Made by a program: the position numbers and the translations under genes. DNA of 64,000 nt from Gammaproteobacteria bacterium (GTDB lineage Bacteria; Pseudomonadota; Gammaproteobacteria; Pseudomonadales; Azotimanducaceae), in NCBI GenBank assembly GCA_026707905.1, contig JAPOVY010000134.1, positions 1 to 64,000 of the forward strand, read 5' to 3'. Under the pieces are notes generated by a model. The model was given only the letters and a program-made list of their open reading frames with translations, was not told the DNA's origin and ran no database searches. Below, in pieces: positions 39,734-49,734 of the stretch (its first letter is position 1; each line of letters begins with the position of its first letter).

Positions 39734-40699
39734 GTGAAGCGTATCGCATTCGTTATCGATCCACTAGACTCGCTCGGCGTTAAAAAGGACTCGACGCTCG
39801 CCATGATGTGGGCGGCTCAGCGGCGCGGTTGGGATGTGTTTTCGCTTCAGACCAGCGAACTTTCGTGGAAACGGGGTCAAGTTTTCCTTGCAGCGCGTGC
39901 AACCGAGTTGGCCGACGCACCTGACAATCTCGTTGAGAGCCCGGATGCGCGATATCGAGTCGGCGAGACCATCCAACTATCGGCCGGGTCATTCGACATC
40001 GTGCTCATGCGCAAAGATCCGCCTTTCGACATGAACTACATCAACACAACGTATCTGCTGGAACAAGCCGAACGACAGGGCGTCTTGGTGGTTAACAAGC
40101 CATCGAGCTTACGTGACTGCAACGAGAAATTCTTTACGACAGCCTTCCCGGCTTTGCTACCTCCTCAAATCATCGCATCCCGCATTGACGAGCTAACGCG
40201 ATTTCACAACGAGTATGAAGATGTCGTTTTCAAACCATTGGACGGCATGGGGGGCAAAGGGATCTTTCGCGTGAAGCGCGACGATCCAAATCTAAACGTG
40301 ATTCTCGAGACACTGACGCAGAATGAGACCATGCCCATCGTCGGTCAACAGTTCATCCCGGAGATTAGTGACGGCGACAAACGCATCCTGCTGATTGACG
40401 GGGAACCGGTTCCTCATAGCCTAGCGCGGATTCCTAAAGCTGGGGAGTCGCGAGGAAATCTCGCTGCAGGTGGCGTGGGTGTCGCAAGACCGTTAACCGA
40501 TCGAGACCGAGAAATCGCCGAAGCTGTCGGACCCGAATTGGTTCGTCGAGAACTGGTCTTTACGGGTATAGACGTCATTGGCGATTGGCTAACTGAAGTC
40601 AATGTCACATGTCCAACCTGCATACGGGAATTGGACCGTGAATGCGGACTGGATATCGCGATGGATCTACTCGACTGTCTCGAAGCTAAGTTATCGTGA
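39734..40699 (+). CDS. gshB: Glutathione synthetase
   Basis: A 321-residue ATP-grasp enzyme from GTG 39734. It opens with KRIAFVIDPLDSLGVKKDST and has RKDPPFDMNYINTTYLLEQA, VVNKPSSLRDCNEKFFT, KPLDGMGGKGIF (ATP loop), and the C-terminal EVNVTCPTCIREL, all characteristic of GshB. It joins gamma-glutamylcysteine and glycine. It overlaps the tonB start by 4 bases (GTGA). Length matches the family. Confidence 0.95.
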   Translation: MKRIAFVIDPLDSLGVKKDSTLAMMWAAQRRGWDVFSLQTSELSWKRGQVFLAARATELADAPDNLVESPDARYRVGETIQLSAGSFDIVLMRKDPPFDMNYINTTYLLEQAERQGVLVVNKPSSLRDCNEKFFTTAFPALLPPQIIASRIDELTRFHNEYEDVVFKPLDGMGGKGIFRVKRDDPNLNVILETLTQNETMPIVGQQFIPEISDGDKRILLIDGEPVPHSLARIPKAGESRGNLAAGGVGVARPLTDRDREIAEAVGPELVRRELVFTGIDVIGDWLTEVNVTCPTCIRELDRECGLDIAMDLLDCLEAKLS

Positions 40700-41400
40700 A
40701 CGCCTTGCGTGCGCGCGTTGATGGACAGCTTGGCATCGCAATCGCTGTTTCTGTTGCACTTCACGCAGTTCTGCTCGCAGCGATGGCACTTATCCAAGAT
40801 CCATCAGCACCGAAGGTCATCAGCGCCATAAATGTAAGGCTAAGCACCTCGATCGCACCCCCACTAGAAGCTACACCTGCGATCCCCGTAGTAGCGCCAC
40901 CTAGTAGCGATCCCGTCATCGAGCCGATAGCTGAACCTAAGGCGTTAGATCAAGTGGCGGCAGAACCACCTCAAATAGCCGCACCTGTTACGGTCACACC
41001 TTCTGACACGCAGCAAGCCCTAAAAATCGATGCGGCTTCGTTGCAAGCGTTCATTGGGTCAACAAGAGAACTGTCGCCGCCGTCCCTCATTCGTGAAATA
41101 GACGTTGCGGAGCAATACCGTCGCCAGTTTCACCAGCGGGTACAGCGGATCGGACAGCTCAACTATCCCGAGGCGGCATCCAGGATGAAACTGTCTGGGC
41201 AGCTCACCCTCAAAGTCGCAATTAATACCGATGGTTCACTTGGTTCCGTCGGGATTTCACGATCGTCCGGGTACGATGAACTCGATTTAGCCGCCCTTGA
41301 GATCGTACGCCAAGCATCGCCGTATGAGCCGTTACCACCTAATCTACCACGTTCGAACGGTCAGTTCCGATTTGATTCAACGTGGGAATTTCGTCGCTAG
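40696..41400 (+). CDS. tonB: TonB energy transducer
   Basis: A 234-residue protein from GTG 40696. One transmembrane helix lies at about residues 13-33 (IAIAVSVALHAVLLAAMALI) with the SxxxH pattern typical of TonB. A proline-rich periplasmic linker follows, and the C-terminal TonB domain begins near residue 150 (QLNYPEAASRMKLSGQLTLK, then SSGYDELDLAALEIVRQASP). It transmits proton-motive energy to outer-membrane receptors such as the one at 10355-12886. No exbB/exbD genes are adjacent. Confidence 0.9.
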   Translation: MNALRARVDGQLGIAIAVSVALHAVLLAAMALIQDPSAPKVISAINVRLSTSIAPPLEATPAIPVVAPPSSDPVIEPIAEPKALDQVAAEPPQIAAPVTVTPSDTQQALKIDAASLQAFIGSTRELSPPSLIREIDVAEQYRRQFHQRVQRIGQLNYPEAASRMKLSGQLTLKVAINTDGSLGSVGISRSSGYDELDLAALEIVRQASPYEPLPPNLPRSNGQFRFDSTWEFRR

Positions 41401-41432
41401 TCGATCGATTTGAGCTTATATTTGACCCGCTT

Positions 41433-42002
41433 ATGAAAAGTCTCGCCAATCAGTTCCTACTCCCGTTACCGGATCAAGACGGTTCGTATTTCGATGGGTC
41501 ACTAACGTATATCTGCACCCACAGCGACATGGGAGCGTCCGGTTTGATCGTCAATCGTCCGACGAAAATCGATCTGAACAAGCTGTTTGAGTTAGTAGAA
41601 ATTAAGCAGTCCATGGCGTCTGCACCTCAAGTGTATGAAGGTGGACCGGTTGAGATGAATGCGCCCTGCGTGCTTCATACGGACGATGTCATGGTCGAAG
41701 GATCGATTGAACTCGGACATGGCTTGGGTTTGACTTTACCGGTCGAGGATACAGCGTTCCATTCAATGCTCGAACGCATTTCAGGTAATGAGGGTCCTCG
41801 GAAATTCATGGTGATGTTGGGCTATGCGGGATGGCATCAAGGTCAGCTTGACAAGGAAATCAACGACAACGTGTGGTTGACGTGTCCCGGTTCGCATGAG
41901 CTGCTTTTCGAGACGCCTGTAGGACGTCGAGCCGATGAGGCGGCACGCTCGATCGGCATTGATCTTCACCTGCTGTCCGGAGACTCTTCTGGGTACGCGT
42001 GA
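41433..42002 (+). CDS. yqgE: YqgE/AlgH family protein
   Basis: A 189-residue protein; ATG 41433 gives the canonical N-terminus MKSLANQFLLPLPDQDGSYF, so the upstream extension is ignored. Conserved features are GASGLIVNRPTKIDL, VYEGGPVEM, and LGYAGWHQGQLDKEI. The family was linked to alginate regulation in Pseudomonas but its molecular role is unclear. It sits between tonB and ruvX, the usual order. Confidence 0.92.
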   Translation: MKSLANQFLLPLPDQDGSYFDGSLTYICTHSDMGASGLIVNRPTKIDLNKLFELVEIKQSMASAPQVYEGGPVEMNAPCVLHTDDVMVEGSIELGHGLGLTLPVEDTAFHSMLERISGNEGPRKFMVMLGYAGWHQGQLDKEINDNVWLTCPGSHELLFETPVGRRADEAARSIGIDLHLLSGDSSGYA

Positions 42003-42033
42003 ATTGCCTCCCAATTCATCCCTCAAATCGTCA

Positions 42034-42435
42034 ATGTCACATCGTTCCGCGCTGGTTTTTGACTGGGGGATGCGCCACATTGGCGTCGCGTTGGTCACGA
42101 AGGCCGACCAAGTCGCGATTCCTCTTAAAACACTAAACGCCAAACGAGGCCATATCGACCACGCTCAAGTGGACGAGCTAGTCCGCGATCATAGACCCGA
42201 AGTGCTAGTTATTGGATTGCCATTGAACATGGATGGTTCAACATCAACCGAGACGAAACACGCTCAGCGTCTAGGACAGCATCTGAGTGACCGATATGGC
42301 CTGCCTGTCACCTACACAGATGAGCGTCTAACGACGCGTGAAGCGATTGACCGGAGCGAGAATTCCAATCCCGATCACAGCCTGGCTGCCTTAGTCATCG
42401 CAGAGTCGTGGCTAGCAGCGCAGAATTCGCGATGA
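42034..42435 (+). CDS. ruvX: Putative pre-16S rRNA nuclease (RuvX/YqgF)
   Basis: A 133-residue RuvC-fold nuclease from ATG 42034, chosen because the family begins close to FDWGMRHIGVAL, which contains the first catalytic Asp. VLVIGLPLNMDGSTS and YTDERLTTREA supply the other conserved blocks. YqgF trims the 5' end of 16S rRNA precursor; some members cut branched DNA. Its stop overlaps the yggS start by 4 bases. Confidence 0.92.
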   Translation: MSHRSALVFDWGMRHIGVALVTKADQVAIPLKTLNAKRGHIDHAQVDELVRDHRPEVLVIGLPLNMDGSTSTETKHAQRLGQHLSDRYGLPVTYTDERLTTREAIDRSENSNPDHSLAALVIAESWLAAQNSR

Positions 42436-43163
42436 ACACGGTTATCGCTCAAGATCCGATTTCTACCGAAGAAGCGCGCGCGAAAATCGATCGGATTCAG
42501 GAGCAAATCAACACCGTAACCGAAGAGCTCGCTATTTCAACCGATAGCGTTCGATTCGTCGGCGCATCCAAAGCTCAGCCGTTAGCTACGCTTCGCGCTT
42601 TCGCCGAAGCGGGAATAAACGCCTGTGGCGAGAACTACCTGCAAGAAGCAAATTCGAAGTTCGACGAGCTCGAGCGATTTAACATCGAATGGCACTTCAT
42701 CGGTCACATCCAAGGTAACAAAGCCAAACAGGTCGCGGCGCGTTTTGCGTGGGTCCAGACGCTGGACAGTATCCGTCTGGCGAAGCGACTAAGTGATGCG
42801 CGTATCGTCTCACACCCCGACGAACCTCTGAATTGCTGCATCCAAGTCAACGTGGACAACGAACCACAAAAAGCCGGTGTGAGCGCTGAGACCTATGACG
42901 AACTCGTTGCTACCGCCGGTGAATTACCTGGTATACGACTCCGCGGCGTCATGGCGATCCCACAGCCCTATCCAGAACTTGACCAGAGAATCGCGTCGTT
43001 TAAACGGGTCAAGGCGTTGTTTGACAATACGTCGCCGCCACAGCCCCAGTATTGGGATACAGTTTCTATGGGAATGTCTGACGACTTTCTAACCGCGATT
43101 CGCTGTGGCGCAAATCTCGTACGGCTCGGGACCATATTGTTCGGTCCGAGACCTCCGAAATGA
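42432..43163 (+). CDS. yggS: PLP homeostasis protein YggS
   Basis: A 243-residue protein from ATG 42432 (ATGA overlap with ruvX). It contains VRFVGASKAQP with the PLP-binding lysine, GENYLQEANSKF, WHFIGHIQGNK, and VSMGMSDDF, all standard for the YggS/PROSC family, which binds pyridoxal phosphate and maintains its balance rather than catalysing a known reaction. Next gene proC overlaps by 4 bases. Confidence 0.94.
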   Translation: MNTVIAQDPISTEEARAKIDRIQEQINTVTEELAISTDSVRFVGASKAQPLATLRAFAEAGINACGENYLQEANSKFDELERFNIEWHFIGHIQGNKAKQVAARFAWVQTLDSIRLAKRLSDARIVSHPDEPLNCCIQVNVDNEPQKAGVSAETYDELVATAGELPGIRLRGVMAIPQPYPELDQRIASFKRVKALFDNTSPPQPQYWDTVSMGMSDDFLTAIRCGANLVRLGTILFGPRPPK

Positions 43164-43954
43164 CGCGTATTGCATTTATCGGCGGTGGCAATATGGGCTT
43201 TGCCCTCGCCGTCGGCGTGAAAAAAGCGCTTCCTGATCATGAACTCAACGTCGCCGACCCTATCTCAAGTCAGCGCGAACGATTCGACTCGGAGGGCATT
43301 GCCACGACGTCGTCCAATGCCCTAGCAGTTCGAAACGCTGATGTCATCGTTCTTGCCGTCAAGCCCCAATCAATCGAGATCGTCGCGAAGGAATTACGGC
43401 CGATCATCGACCATCAGCTCGTGATATCGATTGCTGCTGGGACGCCTCTGCAAAAACTGAGCGATTTGTTTGGCGAACATCTAGCGATCGTGCGTTGTAT
43501 GCCGAACACACCAGCGCTCGTCGGCGAAGGGATTACAGGCATGCTCGCCAATGTGAACGTTTCGCGAGCGCAATGCGCGCTTGCCGAGACGATTCTCAAC
43601 GTATGTGGTACCGTAGTTTGGTTCGAATCGGACGACGATCTGGACAAGGTGACCGCGCTATCCGGTAGTGGACCCGCCTATTTCTTCTATCTGATTGAAT
43701 CTCTCGTCGCCGCAGGGGAATCAATGGGTTTGAGTCATGACGCGGCATTACGCCTCGTTGTGCAAACCGCGATTGGCGCGGGTGCGATGGTTTCTCAGGA
43801 TGGTATTGATCCTACCCAGCTCCGAAAAAACGTGACTTCTCCCGGTGGGACCACCGAAGCCGCACTGAATCACTTGACGCAACAGCAAGTTGACCAAGAA
43901 TTTGTGGCTGCGGTCACCGCGGCATATCGCCGCGCACAAGAGCTCGCAACCTAG
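43160..43954 (+). CDS. proC: Pyrroline-5-carboxylate reductase
   Basis: A 264-residue enzyme from ATG 43160. The N-terminal Rossmann motif is IAFIGGGNMGFALA; later blocks are VLAVKPQSIE, VRCMPNTPALVGEG, ALSGSGPAYFFYLIESL and LRKNVTSPGGTTEAAL, all diagnostic. It performs the last step of proline synthesis, reducing pyrroline-5-carboxylate with NAD(P)H. Part of the yqgE-ruvX-yggS-proC-yggT string. Confidence 0.96.
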   Translation: MTRIAFIGGGNMGFALAVGVKKALPDHELNVADPISSQRERFDSEGIATTSSNALAVRNADVIVLAVKPQSIEIVAKELRPIIDHQLVISIAAGTPLQKLSDLFGEHLAIVRCMPNTPALVGEGITGMLANVNVSRAQCALAETILNVCGTVVWFESDDDLDKVTALSGSGPAYFFYLIESLVAAGESMGLSHDAALRLVVQTAIGAGAMVSQDGIDPTQLRKNVTSPGGTTEAALNHLTQQQVDQEFVAAVTAAYRRAQELAT

Positions 43955-44089
43955 CGGATGACGACATGGCTTTTCTTCCTGAATACGCCATACAATGCAC
44001 AATAGCGCAGTCGCGCGTATACCTTGTACGCACGCGTGGGTTTATTCAAGACAGTTGACGAATAACAAGATAGGTCCAGTTCCTTTCTG

Positions 44090-44668
44090 ATGAATCTCAT
44101 TTTCTTCTTTATAGAAATTCTGCTAGGCGTCGTGGCACTCGCTTGCCTCATACGCTTTTTACTTCAAGTCTCGCAGGTGAACCCCTTGAACATGGTGGTA
44201 TCGTCGACGAGACGGCTGACCGACAGGTTTTTGAATCCCGTTAGATCGGTCGTGCCAAGTGGGCGTTTCGTGGACACCGCGTCTTTGTTAGTCGCGTGGA
44301 TCGCCATGTCAGGTCGTGTTGCCCTGCAGATGTTGTCGGGCTTTCTTCAGATTGAAGGCAATCAGTCAATCTCTGCCCTTGGCTTCATACTCGCTGCTCT
44401 CGGCATCAGTTTGGTGCGACTACTCCAATTCAGCATTTGGATTTTCATTGCTGCGATCGTCGCTAGTGTGGTTCTGAGCTGGATCGCCCCACAAAGCACG
44501 TCCCCCTACGCCCAGTTGGCGAGAGAACTACCAGGCATCCTTCTACGTCCTGTACAGCGCGTGATGCCAAATCTCGGCATTCTTGATTTCTCACCGATGA
44601 TCGTCTTAATCGCTCTCTTCGCCATCAATAGTCGCGTTATTCCCTGGCTGAACAATCTGTTCTACTAG
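44090..44668 (+). CDS. yggT: YggT family inner-membrane protein
   Basis: A 192-residue membrane protein from ATG 44090 with two copies of the YGGT unit: an N-terminal one with RFLLQVSQVNPLNMVVSSTR and FLNPVRSVVP, and a C-terminal one with VVLSWIAPQSTSPYAQLARE and LLRPVQRVMP. Four or more hydrophobic segments are visible. The family is associated with osmotic tolerance but its mechanism is unknown. A 135-base gap separates it from proC. Confidence 0.9.
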   Translation: MNLIFFFIEILLGVVALACLIRFLLQVSQVNPLNMVVSSTRRLTDRFLNPVRSVVPSGRFVDTASLLVAWIAMSGRVALQMLSGFLQIEGNQSISALGFILAALGISLVRLLQFSIWIFIAAIVASVVLSWIAPQSTSPYAQLARELPGILLRPVQRVMPNLGILDFSPMIVLIALFAINSRVIPWLNNLFY

Positions 44669-44678
44669 CCAACGCAAA

Positions 44679-44705
44679 CGTCAGCTCGGATTTAACAAGC
44701 TGACG
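44679..44705 (+). terminator. Hairpin between yggT and metX
   Basis: CGTCAGCT at 44679-44686 pairs perfectly with AGCTGACG at 44698-44705 around an 11-base loop, starting 11 bases after the yggT stop. The downstream bases are TCCTAAAAAACC rather than a T-run, so this is a weak candidate for intrinsic termination. It could alternatively regulate metX, whose start lies 30 bases further on. Confidence 0.4.
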
Positions 44706-44734
44706 TCCTAAAAAACCGCCTTAAACTATTCCGC

Positions 44735-45904
44735 ATGAGTCAAACATCCTCACAGCAGGATCGAGTCGCGTCAGATTCCGTAGGCGTCGTCACCCCGCAA
44801 TACGCCGAATTTGATAGACCATTCACAATGGAGAATGGTGCTATCTTGCCCTCATTCCGGCTCATGTATGAGACGTACGGCGAGCTCAATCCTGATCGAT
44901 CTAACGCTGTACTGATCTGCCATGCGCTGTCCGGACATCACCATGCTGCCGGTTACCACGATTTGGACGACCGTCGCTCGCTTGGGTGGTGGGATAACTG
45001 CATCGGTCCCGGGAAACCCATCGACACAAATGACTTTTACGTCGTAGCGCTTAACAATATCGGCGGTTGTCACGGCAGCACGGGTCCTACTTCCAACAAT
45101 CCCAAGATCAACGAACCGTATGGGGCGGATTTTCCGCAAGTTACGGTCGGTGATTGGGTGAATAGCCAAGCGCGATTTGCGGATTACCTCGGTATCGATT
45201 CGTTTGCGGCTGTAATCGGGGGAAGTCTCGGTGGCATGCAAGCGATGCAATGGGCGATCGACTACCCGGAACGCGTGCGAAACGCGTTGTTAATCGCATG
45301 CGCGCCTAATCTATCGGCGCAAAACATCGCGTTCAACGAAATTGCACGGCAAGCCATTCTCAAAGACCGTAATTTCAATGAAGGTCGCTACCTTGCAGCA
45401 GCCTCTAAACCGATGGACGGGCTAGGAACCGCAAGGATGCTCGGTCACGTCACGTATCTGTCCGCTGACGGCATGGACTTGAAATTTGGTGGCGATACGA
45501 ACAGCAATGAAACTGCCGATTACTACGACGTTGTAGGCGAAGTAACCAGTTACCTTCAATACAACGGACAAAAGTTCGCAGGGATGTTCGACGCGAACAC
45601 CTATCTTCTGATGACGCATGCTTTGGATAAATTCGATCCGGCACGTTCATTCGACAACGATTTGGTTGCAGCGTTGAAAAACGCGACGGCAAGGTTCCTG
45701 GTCATTTCCTTCTCGACCGACTGGCGCTTCGCACCTGAACGTTCGCGAGAGATTGTTGATGCGTTAATCTCGGCAGGTTGCGATGTTTCCTACGCGGACG
45801 TCGAATCGCTTAGTGGACACGATTCGTTCTTGCTTGAGATTCCACGATATCACCGAATTCTTACTTCTTACATGAAGCAGATCGCAGAGGGATTGGGGGC
45901 GTGA
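44735..45904 (+). CDS. metX: Homoserine O-acyltransferase
   Basis: A 389-residue alpha/beta hydrolase-fold enzyme from ATG 44735. The nucleophile elbow is [12 protein letters not shown], the Asp lies in [16 protein letters not shown] and the His in SGHDSFLLE, completing the triad. It acylates homoserine in methionine synthesis; whether it prefers acetyl- or succinyl-CoA cannot be told here, since several gammaproteobacterial MetX enzymes use succinyl-CoA. It overlaps metW by 4 bases, the usual partner. Confidence 0.95.
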   Translation: MSQTSSQQDRVASDSVGVVTPQYAEFDRPFTMENGAILPSFRLMYETYGELNPDRSNAVLICHALSGHHHAAGYHDLDDRRSLGWWDNCIGPGKPIDTNDFYVVALNNIGGCHGSTGPTSNNPKINEPYGADFPQVTVGDWVNSQARFADYLGIDSFAAVIGGSLGGMQAMQWAIDYPERVRNALLIACAPNLSAQNIAFNEIARQAILKDRNFNEGRYLAAASKPMDGLGTARMLGHVTYLSADGMDLKFGGDTNSNETADYYDVVGEVTSYLQYNGQKFAGMFDANTYLLMTHALDKFDPARSFDNDLVAALKNATARFLVISFSTDWRFAPERSREIVDALISAGCDVSYADVESLSGHDSFLLEIPRYHRILTSYMKQIAEGLGA

Positions 45905-46497
45905 AACAAGCAGATGACATCATCATTGATCTCGTAAACGCCAATGCCCGTGTCCTTGATCTGGGCTGTGGCGACGGCGATCTATTGTGTCGACTACGTC
46001 AGACCAAGTCGGTCACTGGCTACGGTGTTGAAATCGAACATACCCGCATTGAAGGATGCTTGGCACGGGGTGTCAACGTCATCGAACATGACATCGACGC
46101 GGGTTTGGATCGATTCCGAACGAATAGTTTCGATATCGTGATTATGAACGAAACCTTGCAAGCGATCAGCGAACCACGGACGTTGGTCCGCGAAATGTTG
46201 CGGATCGGCGAGGAGTGCGTCGTAACGTTTCCGAATTTCGCTTACTGGCAGTGTCGCAAACAACTGTTCTTCGGCGGTCGCATGCCCGTCTCAAAGCATC
46301 TCCCGAACGAGTGGTACGACACACCGAACATTCACCTTTGCACGATTCACGACTTCGACACGATGTGTGCGTCAGAAAACGTGCGTGTGATCACGCGCCA
46401 TGTGTTTAACCAGAACGGGAAAGAAACGAGTGCAACAAGGATGTTCCCAAATGTGTTGGGCGTCACCGCGTTCTATCGGCTCGGAAGACCAACGTGA
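45901..46497 (+). CDS. metW: Methionine biosynthesis protein MetW
   Basis: A 198-residue methyltransferase-like protein from GTG 45901. It has the glycine motif [12 protein letters not shown], followed by [37 protein letters not shown] and [12 protein letters not shown], standard MetW segments. It assists MetX in homoserine acylation in many bacteria. It overlaps metX upstream and the DUF4426 gene downstream by 4 bases each. Confidence 0.94.
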   Translation: MKQADDIIIDLVNANARVLDLGCGDGDLLCRLRQTKSVTGYGVEIEHTRIEGCLARGVNVIEHDIDAGLDRFRTNSFDIVIMNETLQAISEPRTLVREMLRIGEECVVTFPNFAYWQCRKQLFFGGRMPVSKHLPNEWYDTPNIHLCTIHDFDTMCASENVRVITRHVFNQNGKETSATRMFPNVLGVTAFYRLGRPT

Positions 46498-46928
46498 GGA
46501 AATTCGCTAAATGGCGTTGGGTTTTACTCGCGTTGGCGACAACTGCTCTTAACCAGTATACGTCTGCCGAACAAAGCATCGAACTTGCAGGTTACGAAGT
46601 CCATTACAGCGTGGTGCGCTCAACGTTTCTACAACCCGAAGTAGCCGCTCGACACGAGATCGTTCGCGCAAAAAATCGAGCCGTTATCACGATCTCTGCA
46701 CTTCATGACGATTCAACGCCGCCACCTGACCGTATCACGGGTAGCGTCACCAATCTCTTGTCACAACAAATTCCGCTTCAATTCAAACTCATTGAGGAAG
46801 GAAGTGCACGTTACTACCTTGCGACCTTCCTATTTACAAGTGAAGAGCCATTGACCTTCAAGGTTCAGCTGCACCTGGCTGACGAATCGCACGAATTCAG
46901 TTTCAAGCAACCCGTCTACGCCCAATGA
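46494..46928 (+). CDS. DUF4426 domain periplasmic protein
   Basis: A 144-residue protein from GTG 46494 with a signal peptide (WRWVLLALATTALNQYTSA). The mature part has the DUF4426 pattern: YEVHYSVVRSTFLQPEVAAR near its start and LATFLFTSEEPLTFKVQLHL before the end. The function is unknown, but the gene is regularly found between metW and rdgB in Gammaproteobacteria, as here. It overlaps both neighbours by 4 bases. Confidence 0.88.
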   Translation: MRKFAKWRWVLLALATTALNQYTSAEQSIELAGYEVHYSVVRSTFLQPEVAARHEIVRAKNRAVITISALHDDSTPPPDRITGSVTNLLSQQIPLQFKLIEEGSARYYLATFLFTSEEPLTFKVQLHLADESHEFSFKQPVYAQ

Positions 46929-47527
46929 CCGCCAAAGTTGCCCTCGCGACATCGAACGAGGGTAAACGCGCGGAACTCGCACCTCTGTTCGAAGACCTAG
47001 ATTTAGAACTCGTGTTGCCGGATTCCGGCTTGATGAACGAAATTGAAGAAACCGGTCAAACCTTCATCGAGAACGCCCTTATCAAGGCGCGAGCCGTGTC
47101 GGTGCTTATGCACCTTCCTGCCATCGCCGACGATTCTGGACTCAGTGTCAAGGCACTCGATGGAAAACCAGGAATCTACTCCGCACGTTACGCAGGTCTA
47201 CCTAGCAACGCCGTAAAAAACAACGAAAAACTGCTAACGGTCATGAGCGAGGTACCTGATGGGGATCGTGGAGCATCCTTTCAGTGCGTACTCGTGTTTC
47301 TACGCCAGCCTGACGACCCAGTGCCGTTCATCGGCATCGGGTCTTGGGAAGGTGAGATACTGCGTGAGCCACGTGGAACACAGGGCTTTGGCTACGATCC
47401 CTTGTTTTTCGTGCCCGGGCTGAATCGAACGGCTGCCGAACTAAGCACTGGCGAGAAGAACAGGATCAGTCACCGAGCCAAAGCAGCCACGCAACTTTTA
47501 GCAAAGTTACGACATGACCCTCGATAG
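46925..47527 (+). CDS. rdgB: XTP/dITP pyrophosphatase
   Basis: A 200-residue enzyme from ATG 46925. Motifs are ALATSNEGKRAELAPLF, ETGQTFIENALIKARAV, ADDSGLSVKALDGKPGIYSA, GFGYDPLFFVPG and the terminal SHRAKA, all typical of RdgB/HAM1. It removes deaminated purine triphosphates, preventing their use in DNA. It overlaps hemW by 14 bases. Confidence 0.96.
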   Translation: MTAKVALATSNEGKRAELAPLFEDLDLELVLPDSGLMNEIEETGQTFIENALIKARAVSVLMHLPAIADDSGLSVKALDGKPGIYSARYAGLPSNAVKNNEKLLTVMSEVPDGDRGASFQCVLVFLRQPDDPVPFIGIGSWEGEILREPRGTQGFGYDPLFFVPGLNRTAAELSTGEKNRISHRAKAATQLLAKLRHDPR

Positions 47528-48656
47528 GTCGGTCGGTACACAACCAACGCCGCCGGCCTCTATTGGTCTTTATGTGCACATTCCTTGGTGCGTCCGAAAA
47601 TGCCCCTACTGTGACTTCAATTCGCACGAACTACACGGACCGCTCGGGGAAGACGAATACGTTAGCTGTCTGCTCCGGGACCTCGATACGGAATTAACGC
47701 GAACCAGCGCGACAATCGACACGGTTTACTTCGGTGGCGGGACGCCGAGTCTATTCCGACCAAATTCTTTCGCTCGAATTCTTGACCATCCTGCATTGCA
47801 GTCGGTTCGCGAGGTCACGATGGAAGCAAATCCGGGAGCTGTCGAGTGTGGCTCTTTTGACGACTATCGGCAAGCCGGTATCAACCGTGTTTCGATTGGC
47901 GTCCAGTCGTTAAACTCGGACTCTCTCGTTAAGTTGGGACGTATTCACTCGCCTGAGGAAGCAAGAGCTGCAGTCGAGAAGGCGTGCGATGTTGACTTTC
48001 ATTCGGTAAACGTCGACATGATGTTCGGTCTGCCGAATCAGTCCGTCGAAATGGCAATGGACGACCTCGATGCATTGATCGCGCTGAAAACTGAACATAT
48101 CTCGTGGTATCAACTGACCATTGAGCCAAACACCGTGTTCGGCAAACGGCCACCTACCGTTGCTTCCGATGACGACCGCGCAGATATGTGCGATGAAGGA
48201 TTAGAACGACTTGCCGACGCCGGTTATCGACAGTATGAAGTTTCGGGCTTTGCCGCTGAATCTGGCGAATTCGAATGTCGTCACAACGTTAACTACTGGC
48301 GATTCGGCGATTATTTAGGGATTGGCGCCGGTGCGCACGGGAAGGTGACCCTCGACGATGGAACTATCGTTCGGACACAGAAGACGCGACGTCCCGAAGA
48401 CTACATGCGAGACCAGAAGACTCGCTTGAGTGAGATTGATCGAGTTGAACTCCCCGTTGAGTTCATGATGAATGTACTACGTATAAACGACGGCGTTGAG
48501 AATGATCATTTCGTTTGTAGTACTGGCCTATCACTTCAAGCCCTCCAACCAGTGCTGAGCCAATTACGAGAAGAAAACCTCGTCGAACGCCATCGCATTT
48601 CGCTGACAGATCTCGGTCGAAACCACCTTAATTCAATTGTTGAACGGTTTCTTTAG
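47514..48656 (+). CDS. hemW: HemW-type radical SAM protein
   Basis: A 380-residue protein from ATG 47514. The iron-sulfur motif is PWCVRKCPYCDFNSH (C-x3-C-x2-C), followed by VYFGGGTPSLF, VTMEANPG, INRVSIGVQSLNSDSLVKLG and HISWYQLTIEPNT. HemW resembles oxygen-independent coproporphyrinogen oxidase but in studied species acts as a haem chaperone, so older names may mislead. It converges with a GST gene. Confidence 0.93.
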   Translation: MTLDRSVGTQPTPPASIGLYVHIPWCVRKCPYCDFNSHELHGPLGEDEYVSCLLRDLDTELTRTSATIDTVYFGGGTPSLFRPNSFARILDHPALQSVREVTMEANPGAVECGSFDDYRQAGINRVSIGVQSLNSDSLVKLGRIHSPEEARAAVEKACDVDFHSVNVDMMFGLPNQSVEMAMDDLDALIALKTEHISWYQLTIEPNTVFGKRPPTVASDDDRADMCDEGLERLADAGYRQYEVSGFAAESGEFECRHNVNYWRFGDYLGIGAGAHGKVTLDDGTIVRTQKTRRPEDYMRDQKTRLSEIDRVELPVEFMMNVLRINDGVENDHFVCSTGLSLQALQPVLSQLREENLVERHRISLTDLGRNHLNSIVERFL

Positions 48657-48699
48657 TCAAGAGATCGCATTTTCCTACGCAGTTGCAAGCACGCTGTCG

Positions 48700-49734
48700 T
48701 CAGATCAGGTTTTCGCAACCTGTGCCATCGAAGTAAGCCATGACGACGTTTCGGTCGTCGGACTCAAGCGCAAAGTAGGCCTCTCTGACCCATTGGAGAC
48801 ATTTGGCCTGATAAGGAAACGTCGGTTGAGCCCAGCGTTCACCGTCCACTTCCGCCTCAAAAGTTGATTTTCCCTCGTTAATCGCCGCAGCGTTCGCTAG
48901 CATGACGGGCACGTATGTTCGACCGATTTCTGAGAGCAAATCCCGCAACTCTGAAGCTGCTCTCTCAGGCTCAAACCAATCTTCATCAGCGACCTCTAGC
49001 CCACACAAATCTTCGACCCTCATCACCCAAGCTCGTACACGCTGAGAGCGCTTGGTCAGAATCGCCAGTGAGGTCGGCTCGATTTGAGAGAGTTGCGTGA
49101 ATTGACCAAAAATGCCGAAGTCAGCAGGACAAGGGCGCGCACCTAACACGAACTCATTTCGTTGAACCAGTTTGTCGAGGATATCGATGATGCGAATGTA
49201 GCTGGCTTCAATGATCGGTCGCGTCACCTCATTTGAACCTACAACGTACAAGCGGTTGATTTGCCGATCAGTAAACGCTGCTTCAAGCGCTGATACCTGA
49301 CTGTCATCGACCTGGATATTCCTAAAAAAAGGCAGTAGTGAACCCGCGTTCTTTGCGTCTTCCTCAAATGCCCAGCGATAGTGAAACATGATCTTTGTCA
49401 GCCATTCGTCGGCATAGTCTTCCACCAAGTCACTCAAGAACCGCGTTATGGGATGCGGGGGCGTTGTGGAACGTGCGGGAAACTCAACATTCAAACGTTT
49501 GATGATCGGCGTGGAGTCCACGACGGCTTCGATTTCACCGTTGTCGTCTGGCAGATAAAACGTCGGAATGAGACTCACCTTCGGAGCCGGATATCCCTCG
49601 TTGATCTTGCGGTTCGACCAATCGATCGCGTAGGGAATGCGTTTGAAGCGTAGCCAGGCGAGCATTTTGCGCGTGTACGGGGAGCCTGGAGCCCCAACGA
49701 GTTCTAACCGAGTACCTTGTGAGATTGCGTCCAC
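48700..49734 (-). CDS. Glutathione S-transferase family protein
   Basis: A 344-residue protein with an N-terminal thioredoxin-like GST domain (LELVGAPGSPYTRKMLAWLR, KVSLIPTFYLPDD, DSTPIIKRL) and a long helical C-terminal domain (DYADEWLTKIMFHYRWAFEE, GARPCPADFGIFGQFTQL). At 344 residues it is longer than the usual 200-230 of GSTs; the extra part is C-terminal, ending DRNVVMAYFDGTGC. ATG 49734 begins MDAISQGTRL. Role unknown; a detoxification or reductase activity is plausible. Confidence 0.85.
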   Translation of the reverse strand: MDAISQGTRLELVGAPGSPYTRKMLAWLRFKRIPYAIDWSNRKINEGYPAPKVSLIPTFYLPDDNGEIEAVVDSTPIIKRLNVEFPARSTTPPHPITRFLSDLVEDYADEWLTKIMFHYRWAFEEDAKNAGSLLPFFRNIQVDDSQVSALEAAFTDRQINRLYVVGSNEVTRPIIEASYIRIIDILDKLVQRNEFVLGARPCPADFGIFGQFTQLSQIEPTSLAILTKRSQRVRAWVMRVEDLCGLEVADEDWFEPERAASELRDLLSEIGRTYVPVMLANAAAINEGKSTFEAEVDGERWAQPTFPYQAKCLQWVREAYFALESDDRNVVMAYFDGTGCENLI